Shown here: piece by piece, positions 17,792 through 27,714 of the stretch | Numbering within the stretch: position 1 is the stretch's first letter | Layout of the letters: the number at the start of each line of letters is the position of its first letter | Source: Streptomyces spiroverticillatus | GTDB taxonomy: Bacteria > Actinomycetota > Actinomycetes > Streptomycetales > Streptomycetaceae | NCBI GenBank assembly: GCA_014650415.1 | Contig: BMUX01000005.1 | Location: forward strand, 516,146-580,145 | Length of the DNA: 64,000 bases | Direction: 5' to 3' | Made by a program: the position numbers and the translations under genes | The notes under the pieces: generated by a model | Database searches by the model: none | What the model was told of the DNA's origin: nothing | What the model saw: the letters and a program-made list of their open reading frames with translations, nothing else

Positions 17792-20140
17792 ATGACCCAC
17801 TCCGCCAACACCGCACAGCTGTGTCGCCTGGTCACCGCAGTCGTGTCCCGCCGACTCGACGTGGTGCTGCTGGCCGTCACGGCGTCAACGCTTGTCGGCG
17901 GCGGCATCGCCTGGCTCACCGATGCCGTTGGCCTCGCGGACCTGCTCTGGGGGCTGGGCACCGCGTCCGCCATGATGCCCGCGGTGGGGTGGGTGCTGAA
18001 CACGCTGCGGCACGGACACGCAGGCGTGGACCTGGTCGCCGTGCTCGCCCTGGGCGGCACCCTGGCCGTGGGCGAGTACCTGGCCGGTGCCCTGATCGCG
18101 CTGATGCTCGCCACCGGCCGCACCCTCGAAGCCGCAGCCCAGAGGCGGGCTTCCCACGACATGCGTGCCCTGCTGGAACACGCGCCGCGCACGGCGCGCC
18201 GTCGAACGGCCACGGGGGTGGCCACGGTGCTCCTGGGCGAAGTCGTCGTCGGCGACCTGCTCGTTGTCGGCCCGGGGGAAGTCGTCCCCGTCGACGGCCG
18301 CATCGAGAACGCCTCCGCCGTCCTCGACGAGTCGGTACTCACCGGCGAGTCCCTCCACGTCGACCGGTCCCAGGGCGAGACGGTACGCAGCGGAGTGGTC
18401 AACGGTGGCAACGCCTTCGAGTTGCGCGCCACCGCGACGGAGCAGGACAGCACCTATGCGGGCATCGTGCGGCTGGCGCAGCAGGCAGGGGCCGAGTCCG
18501 CGCCGGTCGTGCGGCTGGCCGACCGGTACGCGGCCTGGTTCCTGCCCCTGTCACTCGCGGTGGCGGGACTGGCCTGGCTGCTCAGCGGCTCCGCGGTACG
18601 CGCGGTAGCAGTTCTGGTGGTCGCCACACCGTGCCCCCTCTTGCTGGCCGCCCCGGTCGCCATCGTCTCCGGCCTCTCCCGCGCCTCCCGCTTCGGCGTC
18701 ATCATCCGTGACGGCGGCGCTCTGGAGAACCTCGGCCGCGCTCGCACCCTCCTGCTCGACAAGACCGGCACCCTCACCCGCGGACGTCCCCGCGTCCTCG
18801 ACGTGACCGCCGCCCCCGGTTTCACGTCGGCTGAAGTCCTTCGCCTGGCCGCCTCGCTCGACCAGTACTCGCCCCACGTCCTGGCCCAGGCCATCGTCGA
18901 CACCGCCCGGCAGCGCAAGCTGGAACTGTCGGTCCCTTCGGACGTGATGGAGGAGCCAGGCCGCGGCGTCACCGGCACGGTGGACGGGCACCAACTGGCC
19001 GTCGGCCGCGCCGACCCCGCTGCCGTACGCCCCGGCTGGGCCACATCGGTGGCCAACCGCGCGCTCCTCGACGGTGCGGCCGTCGCCTGGCTCACCCTCG
19101 ACGGACGACTGACGGGAGCCGTCCTGCTGCGTGATCCCCTTCGTCACGACGCCCCGCGCACCCTGCGCCACCTGCGTGCGGCGGGCATCGACCGGCTCGT
19201 GATGCTGACCGGCGACCGTGCCGCACCCGCCCGCGAGATCGCCGCAGTCCTCGGCCTGGACGGCGTACGCGCCGACCTCGGCCCGGCCGACAAGGTCTCC
19301 GCCGTACGCGCGGAACGGGAACGCGCGGTCACTGTGATGGTCGGCGACGGCGTCAACGACGCCCCCGCGCTGGCCGCCGCCGACATCGGCGTCGCCATGG
19401 GAGCGCGCGGCTCCACCGCCTCCTCCGAGGCCGCCGACATCGTACTGACCACCGACCGCGTCGACCGCCTGGCCGACGCCGTCATCCTCGCCCAACGTGC
19501 CCGGCACATCGCCGTCCAAAGCGCTCTGGGCGGCATGCTCATGTCGCTGGCCGCCATGGCTGCGGCTGCCGTCGGCCTGCTCCCGCCCGCCGTCGGCGCG
19601 TTGCTCCAGGAGGGCATCGACGTCGCCGTCATCCTCAACGCCCTGCGCGCCCTGCGCGTCGACCGGTCCACACGGCCGGCTCTCACCCCGACGGCCGAGG
19701 CGCTCATCCAGCGGTTCGCCGCCGAACACGACGACCTCCAGAGCGTCCTGGACGCCGTACGCGACGCCGCCGACCACCTTTCCGGCACCCCCGGACCCGA
19801 GGCCCTCGCCGCCGTCGAGCAGGCCCATCGCCTGCTCACCGAACGGCTGCTGCCGCACGAATACGCCGAGGAACACCAGCTCTACCCCGCCCTCGCCCCC
19901 GCCCTCGGCGGCCTTGAGGCCACCTCCACCATGAGCCGCGCCCACACCGAGATCGAACGCCTCTCCCACCGCATCGCCACCCACCTCCAACTCGCCCGGA
20001 CCGGCGGCGGACCGGCTCCCGAACAAGCCCTGGCCCCCGAACAACTCGACGACCTGCGCTCCTGCCTCTACGGCCTCAACGCCGTCCTGCGCCTGCACTT
20101 CACCCAGGAAGAAGAGAGCTACTTCTCCCTCGCCCCGTAA
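17792..20140 (+). CDS. P1B-type metal ATPase fused to C-terminal hemerythrin domain
   Basis: 782 aa. Core motifs are intact: TGES at 184-187, metal-site TPCP at 279-282, phosphorylation DKTGTLT at 323-329 and GDGVNDAP at 518-525. Six to eight membrane helices are visible and there is no N-terminal HMA domain. After the last helices (to ~625) residues 640-782 form a hemerythrin/HHE domain with His646, His689, His695, His718 and His769 plus Glu773. Hemerythrin binds a di-iron centre that senses or carries O2. The fusion suggests a metal pump, possibly Fe or Mn/Co, gated by oxygen or iron status, fitting the stress-island context. Confidence 0.92.
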   Translation: MTHSANTAQLCRLVTAVVSRRLDVVLLAVTASTLVGGGIAWLTDAVGLADLLWGLGTASAMMPAVGWVLNTLRHGHAGVDLVAVLALGGTLAVGEYLAGALIALMLATGRTLEAAAQRRASHDMRALLEHAPRTARRRTATGVATVLLGEVVVGDLLVVGPGEVVPVDGRIENASAVLDESVLTGESLHVDRSQGETVRSGVVNGGNAFELRATATEQDSTYAGIVRLAQQAGAESAPVVRLADRYAAWFLPLSLAVAGLAWLLSGSAVRAVAVLVVATPCPLLLAAPVAIVSGLSRASRFGVIIRDGGALENLGRARTLLLDKTGTLTRGRPRVLDVTAAPGFTSAEVLRLAASLDQYSPHVLAQAIVDTARQRKLELSVPSDVMEEPGRGVTGTVDGHQLAVGRADPAAVRPGWATSVANRALLDGAAVAWLTLDGRLTGAVLLRDPLRHDAPRTLRHLRAAGIDRLVMLTGDRAAPAREIAAVLGLDGVRADLGPADKVSAVRAERERAVTVMVGDGVNDAPALAAADIGVAMGARGSTASSEAADIVLTTDRVDRLADAVILAQRARHIAVQSALGGMLMSLAAMAAAAVGLLPPAVGALLQEGIDVAVILNALRALRVDRSTRPALTPTAEALIQRFAAEHDDLQSVLDAVRDAADHLSGTPGPEALAAVEQAHRLLTERLLPHEYAEEHQLYPALAPALGGLEATSTMSRAHTEIERLSHRIATHLQLARTGGGPAPEQALAPEQLDDLRSCLYGLNAVLRLHFTQEEESYFSLAP

Positions 20141-21007
20141 GGCGGCGTTCGGCAACGCCCGCACGGTGGCGACCCAGCCGCCTGCACGACAGTGGTGCGG
20201 TAGTTGCACAGGCAGGCACGCAGGACGGTGCGACCCCGCACGGCGACGGTGGCGAGGTAGGCGCGCCCGCCGGCCTGCACACGGCGGGCGACACGAGCGT
20301 GCAGGGCGTCCCGGTCGCCACTGCCCGGGTCGGTGATGCGGAAGCGGGCGACCGGCCAGGAGCCACCCGCCAGCAGTTCCAGCCGCGGTTCGGCTGTGAT
20401 CTTGTACCGCAACTGGTCGGCAAGGGTCAGGTAGTGCGCGATCAGGCTGGTGATGCCTGCGCGGCCCAGGCGGTTGAGGGTGGCCCACAGAGACAGGGCG
20501 CGGGTGCCGGGGCGGATCAGTTCGATCGTGGCGTGGGACAGCCACGGAAGGGCGTCGGGTTCGTCGGCGGTGAGGTAGGAGGCCTGGTGGGCGAAGGCTG
20601 TGTGCAGATGCGCGGGGTCCGGGACGCGAAGGGCTCCACAGCCCACCGGCACACTGAGTGTCTTGTGCGGGTCCACGGTCAGTGCATCGATCTTTCCGAT
20701 GCCCCGGTACAGGGGTGCCAGGGCCGGAACGGCGGCGCCGAGCCCGCCCCGGGCCTCGTCCGCGTGGTGCCACATACCCGTCTCCCGGCACAGGGCGCAG
20801 CCGGTGGGCAGGCAGACCGATGCAGGCGGCAGCCTTGGCGACGGACATGTGCGCCTGGGCGCTGTAGTACAGCGTGAGGCGGGCGTGGTCGCGGTCGTAG
20901 GCGGGTCCGTCGCCGGAGCCGCGGTGGGTGAGGTACCAGGTGCGGGCGGTGGCCAGCGCGAGCAAGTTGGCCATGGAGCCGCCGCTGGTCAGCAGATGCT
21001 CGTTCAC
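20119..21007 (-). pseudogene. Decayed PLP-dependent group II decarboxylase
   Basis: Upstream part (21007 to about 20815): VNEHLLTSGGSMANLLALAT and QAHMSVAKAAACIGLP, as in aromatic amino-acid decarboxylases. The frame then shifts and about 100 residues are missing; the second part resumes with MWHHADEARGG (HVDAAWGG in the family) and the PLP lysine in ALTVDPHKTLSVPVGCGAL. The C-terminus is also lost after LRACLCNYRTT. The N-terminal ~120 residues are absent too. It lies tail to tail with the ATPase gene. Confidence 0.8.
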
Positions 21008-21048
21008 CGGACGTTCTCGGATGCGTTCAGCGGGCGGGTGAGAGGGCT

Positions 21049-23103
21049 TCACCCCGCAGGACTTGTGAGCACGACCACCGAGCTCCCGGCCAGTTGCAGG
21101 GAACTGCCCGCGTGGAGCTTCGCGCCGGAGCCTGGTTCCAGGGCGTCTGGCAGCGCTGTGTCGATGACGACCTGCCACGGTCCGTGATGGTCGCGCGGGA
21201 TCGTGAACAGCCTGGGTGCTTCCTCGGCGTTGAACATCACCAGGAACGAGTCGTCCAGGATCCGCCGGCCGAACCCGTCCGGTTCGGTGATGGCGTTGCC
21301 GTTGAGGAAGACGGTGAAGGAGCCGACGACGGTGACGTGAGGCCAGGGGCGCTCGACGAAGGGACGGCCTTCGGGGGTCAGCCACTCGATGTCGGGCAGG
21401 TCGTCGGAGATACCGTGCACCGGTCGTCCGTGGAAGAAGCGGCGGCGGCTCAGGAGCGGGTGCTCGCGTCGAAGTCGCACCAACTGGCCTGTAAAGGAGA
21501 GGAGTTGCGCGGACTCCTGGGCGATCTCGGTGTCGCTGCTCGCGGGCCAGTGGACCCAGCACAAATCGCTGTCGTGGCAGTACGCGTTGTCCTCGCCCAA
21601 CTGGGTGCGGCCGAGTTCGTCGCCGTGGGAGAGCATCGGCACACCCTGCGAGAGAAGGAGCGTGGTGAGGAGACTGCGCTGAAGCCGGCTCCTCCGTGAG
21701 TTCTCCTCGCCCGCCCCCAGTTCGTACTCGGCCAGATCGCGCAGCGTGAGACCGTCGTGGCAGGTCACGAAATTCACGGAGGCGAGCGGCCGTCGTCCGT
21801 CGTCCTGGTACATGTCGGAGGACCCCGTGAACCGTTCCGCGAACTCGCCGAGCGGAAGGGAGCCGCCGCGCCACAGTTCTCTCATGGTGTCGAGATAGCG
21901 GCGGTTCCACTCCGTCCACAGCGGAGGGAAGTTGCCGAGCTGATCGCCCTGCTCGCCCAGGTCGATGGGTTCTGCGATCAGTTTGATCTGTGAGATCACA
22001 GGATCTTGCTGCACCAGGTCGAAGAACGTGGAGAGCCGGTCCACCTCGTCGAACTGCCGGGTCAGAGCGGATGCGAGGTCGAAGCGGAATCCGTCGACGT
22101 GCATGTTGGTCACCCAGTAGCGCAGCGAGTCGATGATGAGCTGAAGGGCGTGCGGGGAACGCATGAGGAGGCTGTTGCCCGTCCCGGTGGTGTCCAGGTA
22201 GTACCTCGGATCGCGGGCGAGGCGGTAGTACGAGCCGTTGTCCAGTCCCCGGAAGGAGAGCGTCGGCCCGAGGTGGTCGCTCTCCGCCGTGTGGTTGTAG
22301 GCCACGTCCAGGATCACTTCGACACCTGCCGCGTGCAGGGCCTTGACCATCGTCTTGAACTCCAGCACCTGCTGGCCTCGGTCGCCCCAGGACGCGTACG
22401 CGTTGTGCGGGGCGAAGAAACCTATGGTGTTGTACCCCCAGTAGTCGGTGAGCCCCCTCTCCACCAGGCTCCGGTCCGGGACGAACTGGTGGACCGGCAT
22501 CAACTCCACTGCGGTCACGCCCAGTTCGACCAGGTGATCCAGGACGGCCGGGTGAGCCAGAGCCATGTACGTCCCCCGGACCTCCTCGGGGATGTCGGGG
22601 TGCAGGACGGTCAGGCCCTTCACATGCGCCTCGTACAGGACACTGCGGTGGTAGGGGGTGCGTGGTGGCCGGTCGTCGCCCCAGTCGAAATCCGGGTTGA
22701 CCACGACCGAGCGCAGGGTGTAGGGCGCGGAGTCGAGGTCGTTGCGCCGGGTGGGGGCACCGAGGTGTTCGCCGTACAGCGCCTCGTGCCACTCGATCGA
22801 GCCGCTCACGGCGAGGGCGTACGGATCCAGCAGGAGTTTCGCCGGATTGCAACGGTACCCGAGCTCCGGAGCGTAGGGTCCGTGGACGCGGAAGCCGTAG
22901 CACTGCTCCGGGGCGAGCCCCGGGAGGTAGGCGTGGTGGATGCAGGCGTCCTGCTCGCGCAGTTCTACGCGGGTCTCCGCGCCGTCGTCGTCGAACAGGC
23001 AGAGCTCGACGCGGTCTGCTGCCTCGGAGAAGACGGCGAAGTTGACACCCGCGCCGTCGTACGTCGCCCCCAGCGGATATGCCTCTCCCGGCCAGACCTG
23101 CAT
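21049..23103 (-). CDS. glgX: Glycogen debranching enzyme GlgX
   Basis: 684 aa from the ATG at 23103 that opens the family start MQVWPGEAYPLGATYDGAG; upstream in-frame ATGs give non-conserved extensions. An N-terminal CBM48 precedes a GH13 barrel: DVAYNHTAE, VDGFRFDLAS (nucleophile Asp), IAEPIDLGEQG (acid Glu) and VTCHDGLTLRDL. A C-terminal beta domain follows. The enzyme hydrolyses alpha-1,6 branches of phosphorylase-limited glycogen. The IAEPIDL and VTCHDG variants (usually IAEPWD and VTAHDG) mark a divergent paralog, perhaps tied to the stress island rather than the housekeeping operon; no glg or tre partner is adjacent. Confidence 0.9.
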   Translation of the reverse strand: MQVWPGEAYPLGATYDGAGVNFAVFSEAADRVELCLFDDDGAETRVELREQDACIHHAYLPGLAPEQCYGFRVHGPYAPELGYRCNPAKLLLDPYALAVSGSIEWHEALYGEHLGAPTRRNDLDSAPYTLRSVVVNPDFDWGDDRPPRTPYHRSVLYEAHVKGLTVLHPDIPEEVRGTYMALAHPAVLDHLVELGVTAVELMPVHQFVPDRSLVERGLTDYWGYNTIGFFAPHNAYASWGDRGQQVLEFKTMVKALHAAGVEVILDVAYNHTAESDHLGPTLSFRGLDNGSYYRLARDPRYYLDTTGTGNSLLMRSPHALQLIIDSLRYWVTNMHVDGFRFDLASALTRQFDEVDRLSTFFDLVQQDPVISQIKLIAEPIDLGEQGDQLGNFPPLWTEWNRRYLDTMRELWRGGSLPLGEFAERFTGSSDMYQDDGRRPLASVNFVTCHDGLTLRDLAEYELGAGEENSRRSRLQRSLLTTLLLSQGVPMLSHGDELGRTQLGEDNAYCHDSDLCWVHWPASSDTEIAQESAQLLSFTGQLVRLRREHPLLSRRRFFHGRPVHGISDDLPDIEWLTPEGRPFVERPWPHVTVVGSFTVFLNGNAITEPDGFGRRILDDSFLVMFNAEEAPRLFTIPRDHHGPWQVVIDTALPDALEPGSGAKLHAGSSLQLAGSSVVVLTSPAG

Positions 23104-23213
23104 CGCGATCCCGGCCCCCGTCCATGCTCGCAAGGACTGCCAGAACAGGTTACGCCACACGACATATGATGGTGCATCAGACCTGCTCGCCATCACCCCG
23201 AGCGAGGTGTGCC

Positions 23214-26200
23214 ATGTCCCAGCCGTCCATGCCGGTCATCGACTTCTCCGGCTACGTCGCGGAGCGGACCGCCGATTTCGCGGGGCGCGCCTGGGTCTTC
23301 GACGAGATTCACCGCTGGCTCGCGGATCCGTCCGGAGCACGGGTGTTCGCGCTGACGGGAGAGCCGGGAGCCGGAAAGACGGCGGTCGCGGCCCGGCTCG
23401 TCCAGATGTCCGCGGGTGAGGTCCCCGTGCCGGGGGCCGCGGCACCCCCCGCGCCCGGCGCTCCGGCCCCCGGATTCCTGTCGGCCGTTCACTTCTGCGC
23501 GGCCGGCGATCGGCACTGGATCGACCCGCACACGTTCGCGGACTCGCTTTCGCACCAACTGAAGTACCGCTACCCCGCATTCGCCGATGCGGTCCAGAGC
23601 GCCCTTGCCCCCACGGTCAGCATCCGGCAGCACGTGGGGGACAACTGGGGGACCGTGGTGGGCGCCGAGATCGAGCAGCTCGTGGTGAGCGCGAGTCCCG
23701 AGGACCGCTTCCAGCGCCTTGTGCGCGAACCGCTCGAAGCCCTTGCCCGCACCACGCCCGGCCGGCCGGTGGTGATCCTCGTCGACGCGCTGGACGAGAG
23801 CCTGCACTACGGAGGCGGCGTCTCCATCGCCGACCTCGTCCTCCGGACAGCGGCCCTGCCACTCACCGTTCGCTTCGTCGTGACCTGCCGGCCCATGAGC
23901 ACCCTGCTGCACGCCCTGCGTCGCGCCCGCGCCCTCGTACGCACGCTCTCTCCCGGTCGGGGACATGGTGGTGAACCGCCGGACGGCGACACCGTGCTGC
24001 GGGTGCGTGAGGATGTCCAGGAGTATCTGGAGTCGGCCACCCGCCGAGAGGCCGCCGTGCTGCACCGGCTCCTCTCCGACGGTCTGCGGATCCCTGATCT
24101 CGTCGCCGCCGTGCGCGACCGGGGCGAGGGCAACTTCCTCCATGTGCGGTCCCTGCTTCGCATGCTGCTGGAGCGCCGTGAGCTCATCACTCCCGCTTCT
24201 CTCGCAGCGCTGCCGGACGATCTGGACGAGATCTACTTCGAATTCCTGCAACGCTCGGTCGGTGCACGGGGGAAGACCTGGCGCCGTACGCACGGCAAGG
24301 TGCTGGGAGTCCTGGCGGTCGCGCAGAGCCCGCTCACCGAGGACCGCGTGGCGGCCTTCACCGGTCTGCGCCTCGATGTGGTCCGCCCGGTACTGGCCGA
24401 CCTGCGGGAGCTGCTCACGGCCGACGACGGCGTGCAGCCCAGCCGCCGGACGTACAGCCTCTTCCACCAGTCCTTCGGAGAGTTCCTCCTCGACCGGGAT
24501 CGAGGAGCAGGCGAGTACTGGCTGGACGGAACACATACGCACCGGGCGATCGCCCGGCACTACTGGCGCCACCGCGACGACTGGACCGATTGCGACGCCT
24601 ACGGGCTCGACCACCTGGCCGCGCATCTCTTCGCGGCCGGCGACTTCGACCGTCTCCAGGCGCTCGTCGACGAGCGGTGGATACCGATCCGGCACACGCG
24701 CAGGAACTACGCGTACGACGGACTGCTCGACGACATCGAACTCGCCTGGCGGGCCGCCCGCCTCGCCGACCGGGCCCGGGCCGCTCGCGACGGCCGGGCG
24801 CCGCATGTGGGGCAGGAAGTGCGCTGGGCGCTGTGCGCCGCAAGCCTTGTCCGCGACCTGCCGACCGAAGCCCCGGCCGCCCTCGTCCGCGCGGGAGTCT
24901 GGACCGCGCGTCAGGGCCTGGCCGTCGCCGGACGCCTGCCCAGGGGTGAGGCCCGGGCCCGGACGCTCGTCTCGCTGGCTCCGGTACTGCCACAACCGGC
25001 TCGCGCCGGTGCCTTCGCGGCCGCTGTCGAGTCGACCCGGCAGATCACCGATGCCGTGGAACGCGCCCGGGTACTGGCCGGGCTCCTGCCGTGCCTGCCG
25101 GAATCCCTCAGGGCCGACGTCTTCGTACAGGCGGCGAAAGCGGTAAGGGAATTGAAGGACGAGCGTCGTATCGCCGGAGGGTACGGTCAGTACTACGCGA
25201 GCGCGCCGGGGGAGCGGTACGTCTTCACGGGGAAGCGCGCGACGGCCCTCGCAGCGCTGGCCACGGCGATGTCGGGCATGGCGGCGACCGGGACCGGCTC
25301 CGAGGACATGGCCGCCGTGCTCCGCGAGTTGTGCGCCGAACAGGACGAGGCACGGTTCACGGCCAAGGCGGCCGAGATCGTGCGAACGCTCCCTCTGGGG
25401 CCACCGTCCGCGGATTCCGTGAGCCATCCGCAGGACAGGGGAGGCGATGCCAACGAGCTTCTGGCGGTCCTGAAGGTCTCGATGGCTCAGGGGGACGGCA
25501 AGGAGCAGCAAGCAACGATCCGGCAGCTTCGGCAACTGGTGGGCCGCCCCGTCCCCGACATGGCCGAAGAGCTACGCCGCCGACTGTCCGGGACGAGCCC
25601 CCAGCAACTGCCCGGGGAACTCGTGGTCCTGGCCCCGGAACTGACCGACGATGTCGTGCCGGAAGTGCTTGCCAGCATGCGGTCCGTCAAAGACCCGGAC
25701 ATCCGCCGCCATGTGCTGCAGGCCATGGCACCGCACGTCCCGAACGGACTGCTGGACGGCTTCCTGTCCGCTGCCGCCGAGCGAACGGGCGGCAAGGACC
25801 CCGAGATCCTGGCTGCCGCAGCCCCCCATCTGACCCCACCCGCACTCGACCGTGCCTTCGAGGCCGCATGTTCGTGCGGGTCCGTGCGGGGGCGGGCCCT
25901 GGCCGCGGCGGCTCTTGCTCCGCACCTTCCCGAGCCGAACGCGGGCCGGGCCAGGCGTATGGCGGCGGAGGCTGCGGCAGGACTCCAGGGCGGCGCCCTT
26001 TCCCCCCGTGCGGCTGCCGTACTCGCACCGTTCACGGGCGACGGGCCGGACGAGGCCCGGCTACGGTTCCGCCGGATTTCGACGCTGCCCCGCAGCCCGC
26101 AGGAGCAGTACGCATCGCACCGCGTGACCCTCGACGTCCTCACGCTCACGCCAAGTCTGCCGCCCGGAGAACGGGAAGAGGCGCTCAGGCTGGTCGGCGA

Positions 26201-26981
26201 GGCCGTGCAGAGCGCCGGCTGGCTGTCGTACGCGGCGGTTTGGGGAGACGCGCAGGAAACGACGTACGCCGCACTCGACCTGATCGGGCGTCTGCCGCGG
26301 TCGGACGCGGCCCGGCGGCTGTCCGCCCTGCTTGCCTCCCGCGCGATCATGGAGGCGAGTACAGCCTCCTACGGCCGCAACTACCCCGGTTGGAGGACGC
26401 GTTACCGCGTCAGTCTCCTGGTGCGGCTGCTGCCGCACCTGCGGGATGAACAGCGGGCCCAGGCCGCCGAAGCGGCACTCTCGCTGATCGTCGGGGACCT
26501 GGCCGACCCGCTCAGCACGGAGTTGACCACAACCCTCGCCTGGTACCTGCCGCGACCGCTGCTGCGGACCGCGGAGGAGGCGATCACGGAGCGTCCGATC
26601 CCGCTCTACCTGCCTGACGACGCTCTCGACGAGGCGTTGGAGGTGGCCCGGGAGCGCAGGAACGAGGATTGGCTGTTCGCCATCGCCCTGCGTTCGCAGG
26701 GCACGGGCCTCACCACCGCGCTGGCGGTGGCGGGTGACATAGGCGGGCCCGCGCTCCAGGGGCGACTGATGACAGAGTGCGCGTCGGCGTTCCGACGCCT
26801 GGAACCGCCCGCCCTGCATGCGGCATGGGCACAGACCCTGCAGGCTGTGGCCACGTTGCAACGCAGAGATGTCCTGGACTTCGTACGGTGCACCGGCCCG
26901 ATGGCGGTGGACCTCGGCGGGGAACAGGCCGTGCAGGATGCGGTGGCCGCGATCGAGGACACCGGGCAGTGGTGGCCATGA
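23214..26981 (+). CDS. NACHT/STAND-type ATPase with long helical-repeat C-terminus
   Basis: 1255 aa. FAGRAWVFDEIHRWLADPSG leads into Walker A GEPGAGKT (residues 49-56); Walker B with a double acidic end is VVILVDALDES (186-196), typical of STAND/NACHT NTPases. A winged-helix-like segment (residues ~360-430) contains the LFHQSFGEFLLDRD motif seen after NACHT domains. Residues ~450-1255 are Ala/Leu-rich helical repeats. There is no obvious catalytic effector domain, so it may act with the small protein at 27036. Such ATPases include anti-phage sensors, but nothing here proves defence. Confidence 0.75.
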   Translation: MSQPSMPVIDFSGYVAERTADFAGRAWVFDEIHRWLADPSGARVFALTGEPGAGKTAVAARLVQMSAGEVPVPGAAAPPAPGAPAPGFLSAVHFCAAGDRHWIDPHTFADSLSHQLKYRYPAFADAVQSALAPTVSIRQHVGDNWGTVVGAEIEQLVVSASPEDRFQRLVREPLEALARTTPGRPVVILVDALDESLHYGGGVSIADLVLRTAALPLTVRFVVTCRPMSTLLHALRRARALVRTLSPGRGHGGEPPDGDTVLRVREDVQEYLESATRREAAVLHRLLSDGLRIPDLVAAVRDRGEGNFLHVRSLLRMLLERRELITPASLAALPDDLDEIYFEFLQRSVGARGKTWRRTHGKVLGVLAVAQSPLTEDRVAAFTGLRLDVVRPVLADLRELLTADDGVQPSRRTYSLFHQSFGEFLLDRDRGAGEYWLDGTHTHRAIARHYWRHRDDWTDCDAYGLDHLAAHLFAAGDFDRLQALVDERWIPIRHTRRNYAYDGLLDDIELAWRAARLADRARAARDGRAPHVGQEVRWALCAASLVRDLPTEAPAALVRAGVWTARQGLAVAGRLPRGEARARTLVSLAPVLPQPARAGAFAAAVESTRQITDAVERARVLAGLLPCLPESLRADVFVQAAKAVRELKDERRIAGGYGQYYASAPGERYVFTGKRATALAALATAMSGMAATGTGSEDMAAVLRELCAEQDEARFTAKAAEIVRTLPLGPPSADSVSHPQDRGGDANELLAVLKVSMAQGDGKEQQATIRQLRQLVGRPVPDMAEELRRRLSGTSPQQLPGELVVLAPELTDDVVPEVLASMRSVKDPDIRRHVLQAMAPHVPNGLLDGFLSAAAERTGGKDPEILAAAAPHLTPPALDRAFEAACSCGSVRGRALAAAALAPHLPEPNAGRARRMAAEAAAGLQGGALSPRAAAVLAPFTGDGPDEARLRFRRISTLPRSPQEQYASHRVTLDVLTLTPSLPPGEREEALRLVGEAVQSAGWLSYAAVWGDAQETTYAALDLIGRLPRSDAARRLSALLASRAIMEASTASYGRNYPGWRTRYRVSLLVRLLPHLRDEQRAQAAEAALSLIVGDLADPLSTELTTTLAWYLPRPLLRTAEEAITERPIPLYLPDDALDEALEVARERRNEDWLFAIALRSQGTGLTTALAVAGDIGGPALQGRLMTECASAFRRLEPPALHAAWAQTLQAVATLQRRDVLDFVRCTGPMAVDLGGEQAVQDAVAAIEDTGQWWP

Positions 26982-27035
26982 CTCCTCCGGAGGAGGACAC
27001 TGTCCGAGGGCGACGTCGGAGCGAGGGGGCGGGCC

Positions 27036-27605
27036 ATGCCGGATCCGATCACGTGGAGCGCGCTGGGCGGCTGGGTCTTCACCGAGGGCATCAAGTTCCT
27101 TTACGGACAGGCATCGGAGCTTCTGACGGCATGGCGGGCACGAGGCGCTGCCGCAGCCGCGGTCGAGCCCCCGGCGTCCGGGAGCATCGACGTACCGATC
27201 GCCCCCAGCGACGCCCTGGACGGGGTGCCGGCGGGGGCTTCCGCCGATGCGGCGGTACTGGACCGGGAGCACCGCACCTTGGTCCGCCTGACGGGTGCGC
27301 TCTCTCCCTACGCGCAGGGACTGGCCGAGATCGACCCGAACGACGAGGAGCTCGCCCTGCTGGCCGGAGAACTGCGCTCGCTGATCGAGGCCGTGTACGG
27401 ACAGCGCTTCACGTTCCGCGGCGAGACGCGCGAACGGACCGGCAGCCAGGTGTCCGTCACGCAGGTCCTCGGCGAGGTCGGGGGATCGGTCACCGGCGCC
27501 GAGGCCGAGGTGGCTCACGGTGCCCGGCTGGACGTCGACCAGAGGGCGACCGAGGTCAAGCCCGACGGCACGGTCACGGGCTTCAAAGGCACGATCGACC
27601 ACTGA
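27036..27605 (+). CDS. Partner protein of the NACHT ATPase, unknown function
   Basis: 189 aa, 54 bp after the ATPase stop with GAGGGGGCGG upstream of ATG 27036; the two are probably one transcript. The N-terminus ITWSALGGWVFTEGIKFLYG is an amphipathic or membrane-associating helix. The middle is helical (VLDREHRTLVRLTGALSPYA to YGQRFTFRGETRERTGSQVS). The tail TQVLGEVGGSVTGAEAEVAH with following V/T/G repeats looks like beta-solenoid or amyloid-like strands. I have seen similar short proteins beside Streptomyces NTPases but cannot name the family. Confidence 0.6.
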   Translation: MPDPITWSALGGWVFTEGIKFLYGQASELLTAWRARGAAAAAVEPPASGSIDVPIAPSDALDGVPAGASADAAVLDREHRTLVRLTGALSPYAQGLAEIDPNDEELALLAGELRSLIEAVYGQRFTFRGETRERTGSQVSVTQVLGEVGGSVTGAEAEVAHGARLDVDQRATEVKPDGTVTGFKGTIDH

Positions 27606-27611
27606 GCATGA

Positions 27612-27674
27612 CCGGTCGCCGGTCGCCGGTCGCCGGTCGCCGGTCGCCGGTCGCCGGTCACCGGTCACCGGTCA
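27612..27674. repeat. 7-bp tandem array CCGGTCG x9
   Basis: The heptamer CCGGTCG/CCGGTCA recurs every 7 bp from 27612 through 27668. The last three copies end in A. It lies 7 bp after the NACHT-partner stop. Confidence 0.9.
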
Positions 27675-27714
27675 GCACGGCACACGAAGGAAGGACGACA
27701 CCTCCACCCTCGGT

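Noticed and set aside
18551..23125. Minus-strand open frame of about 1500 codons opposite the P-type ATPase and across GlgX
   Set aside because: A shadow frame; only its short section 20815-21007 is meaningful, as part of the decarboxylase relic.
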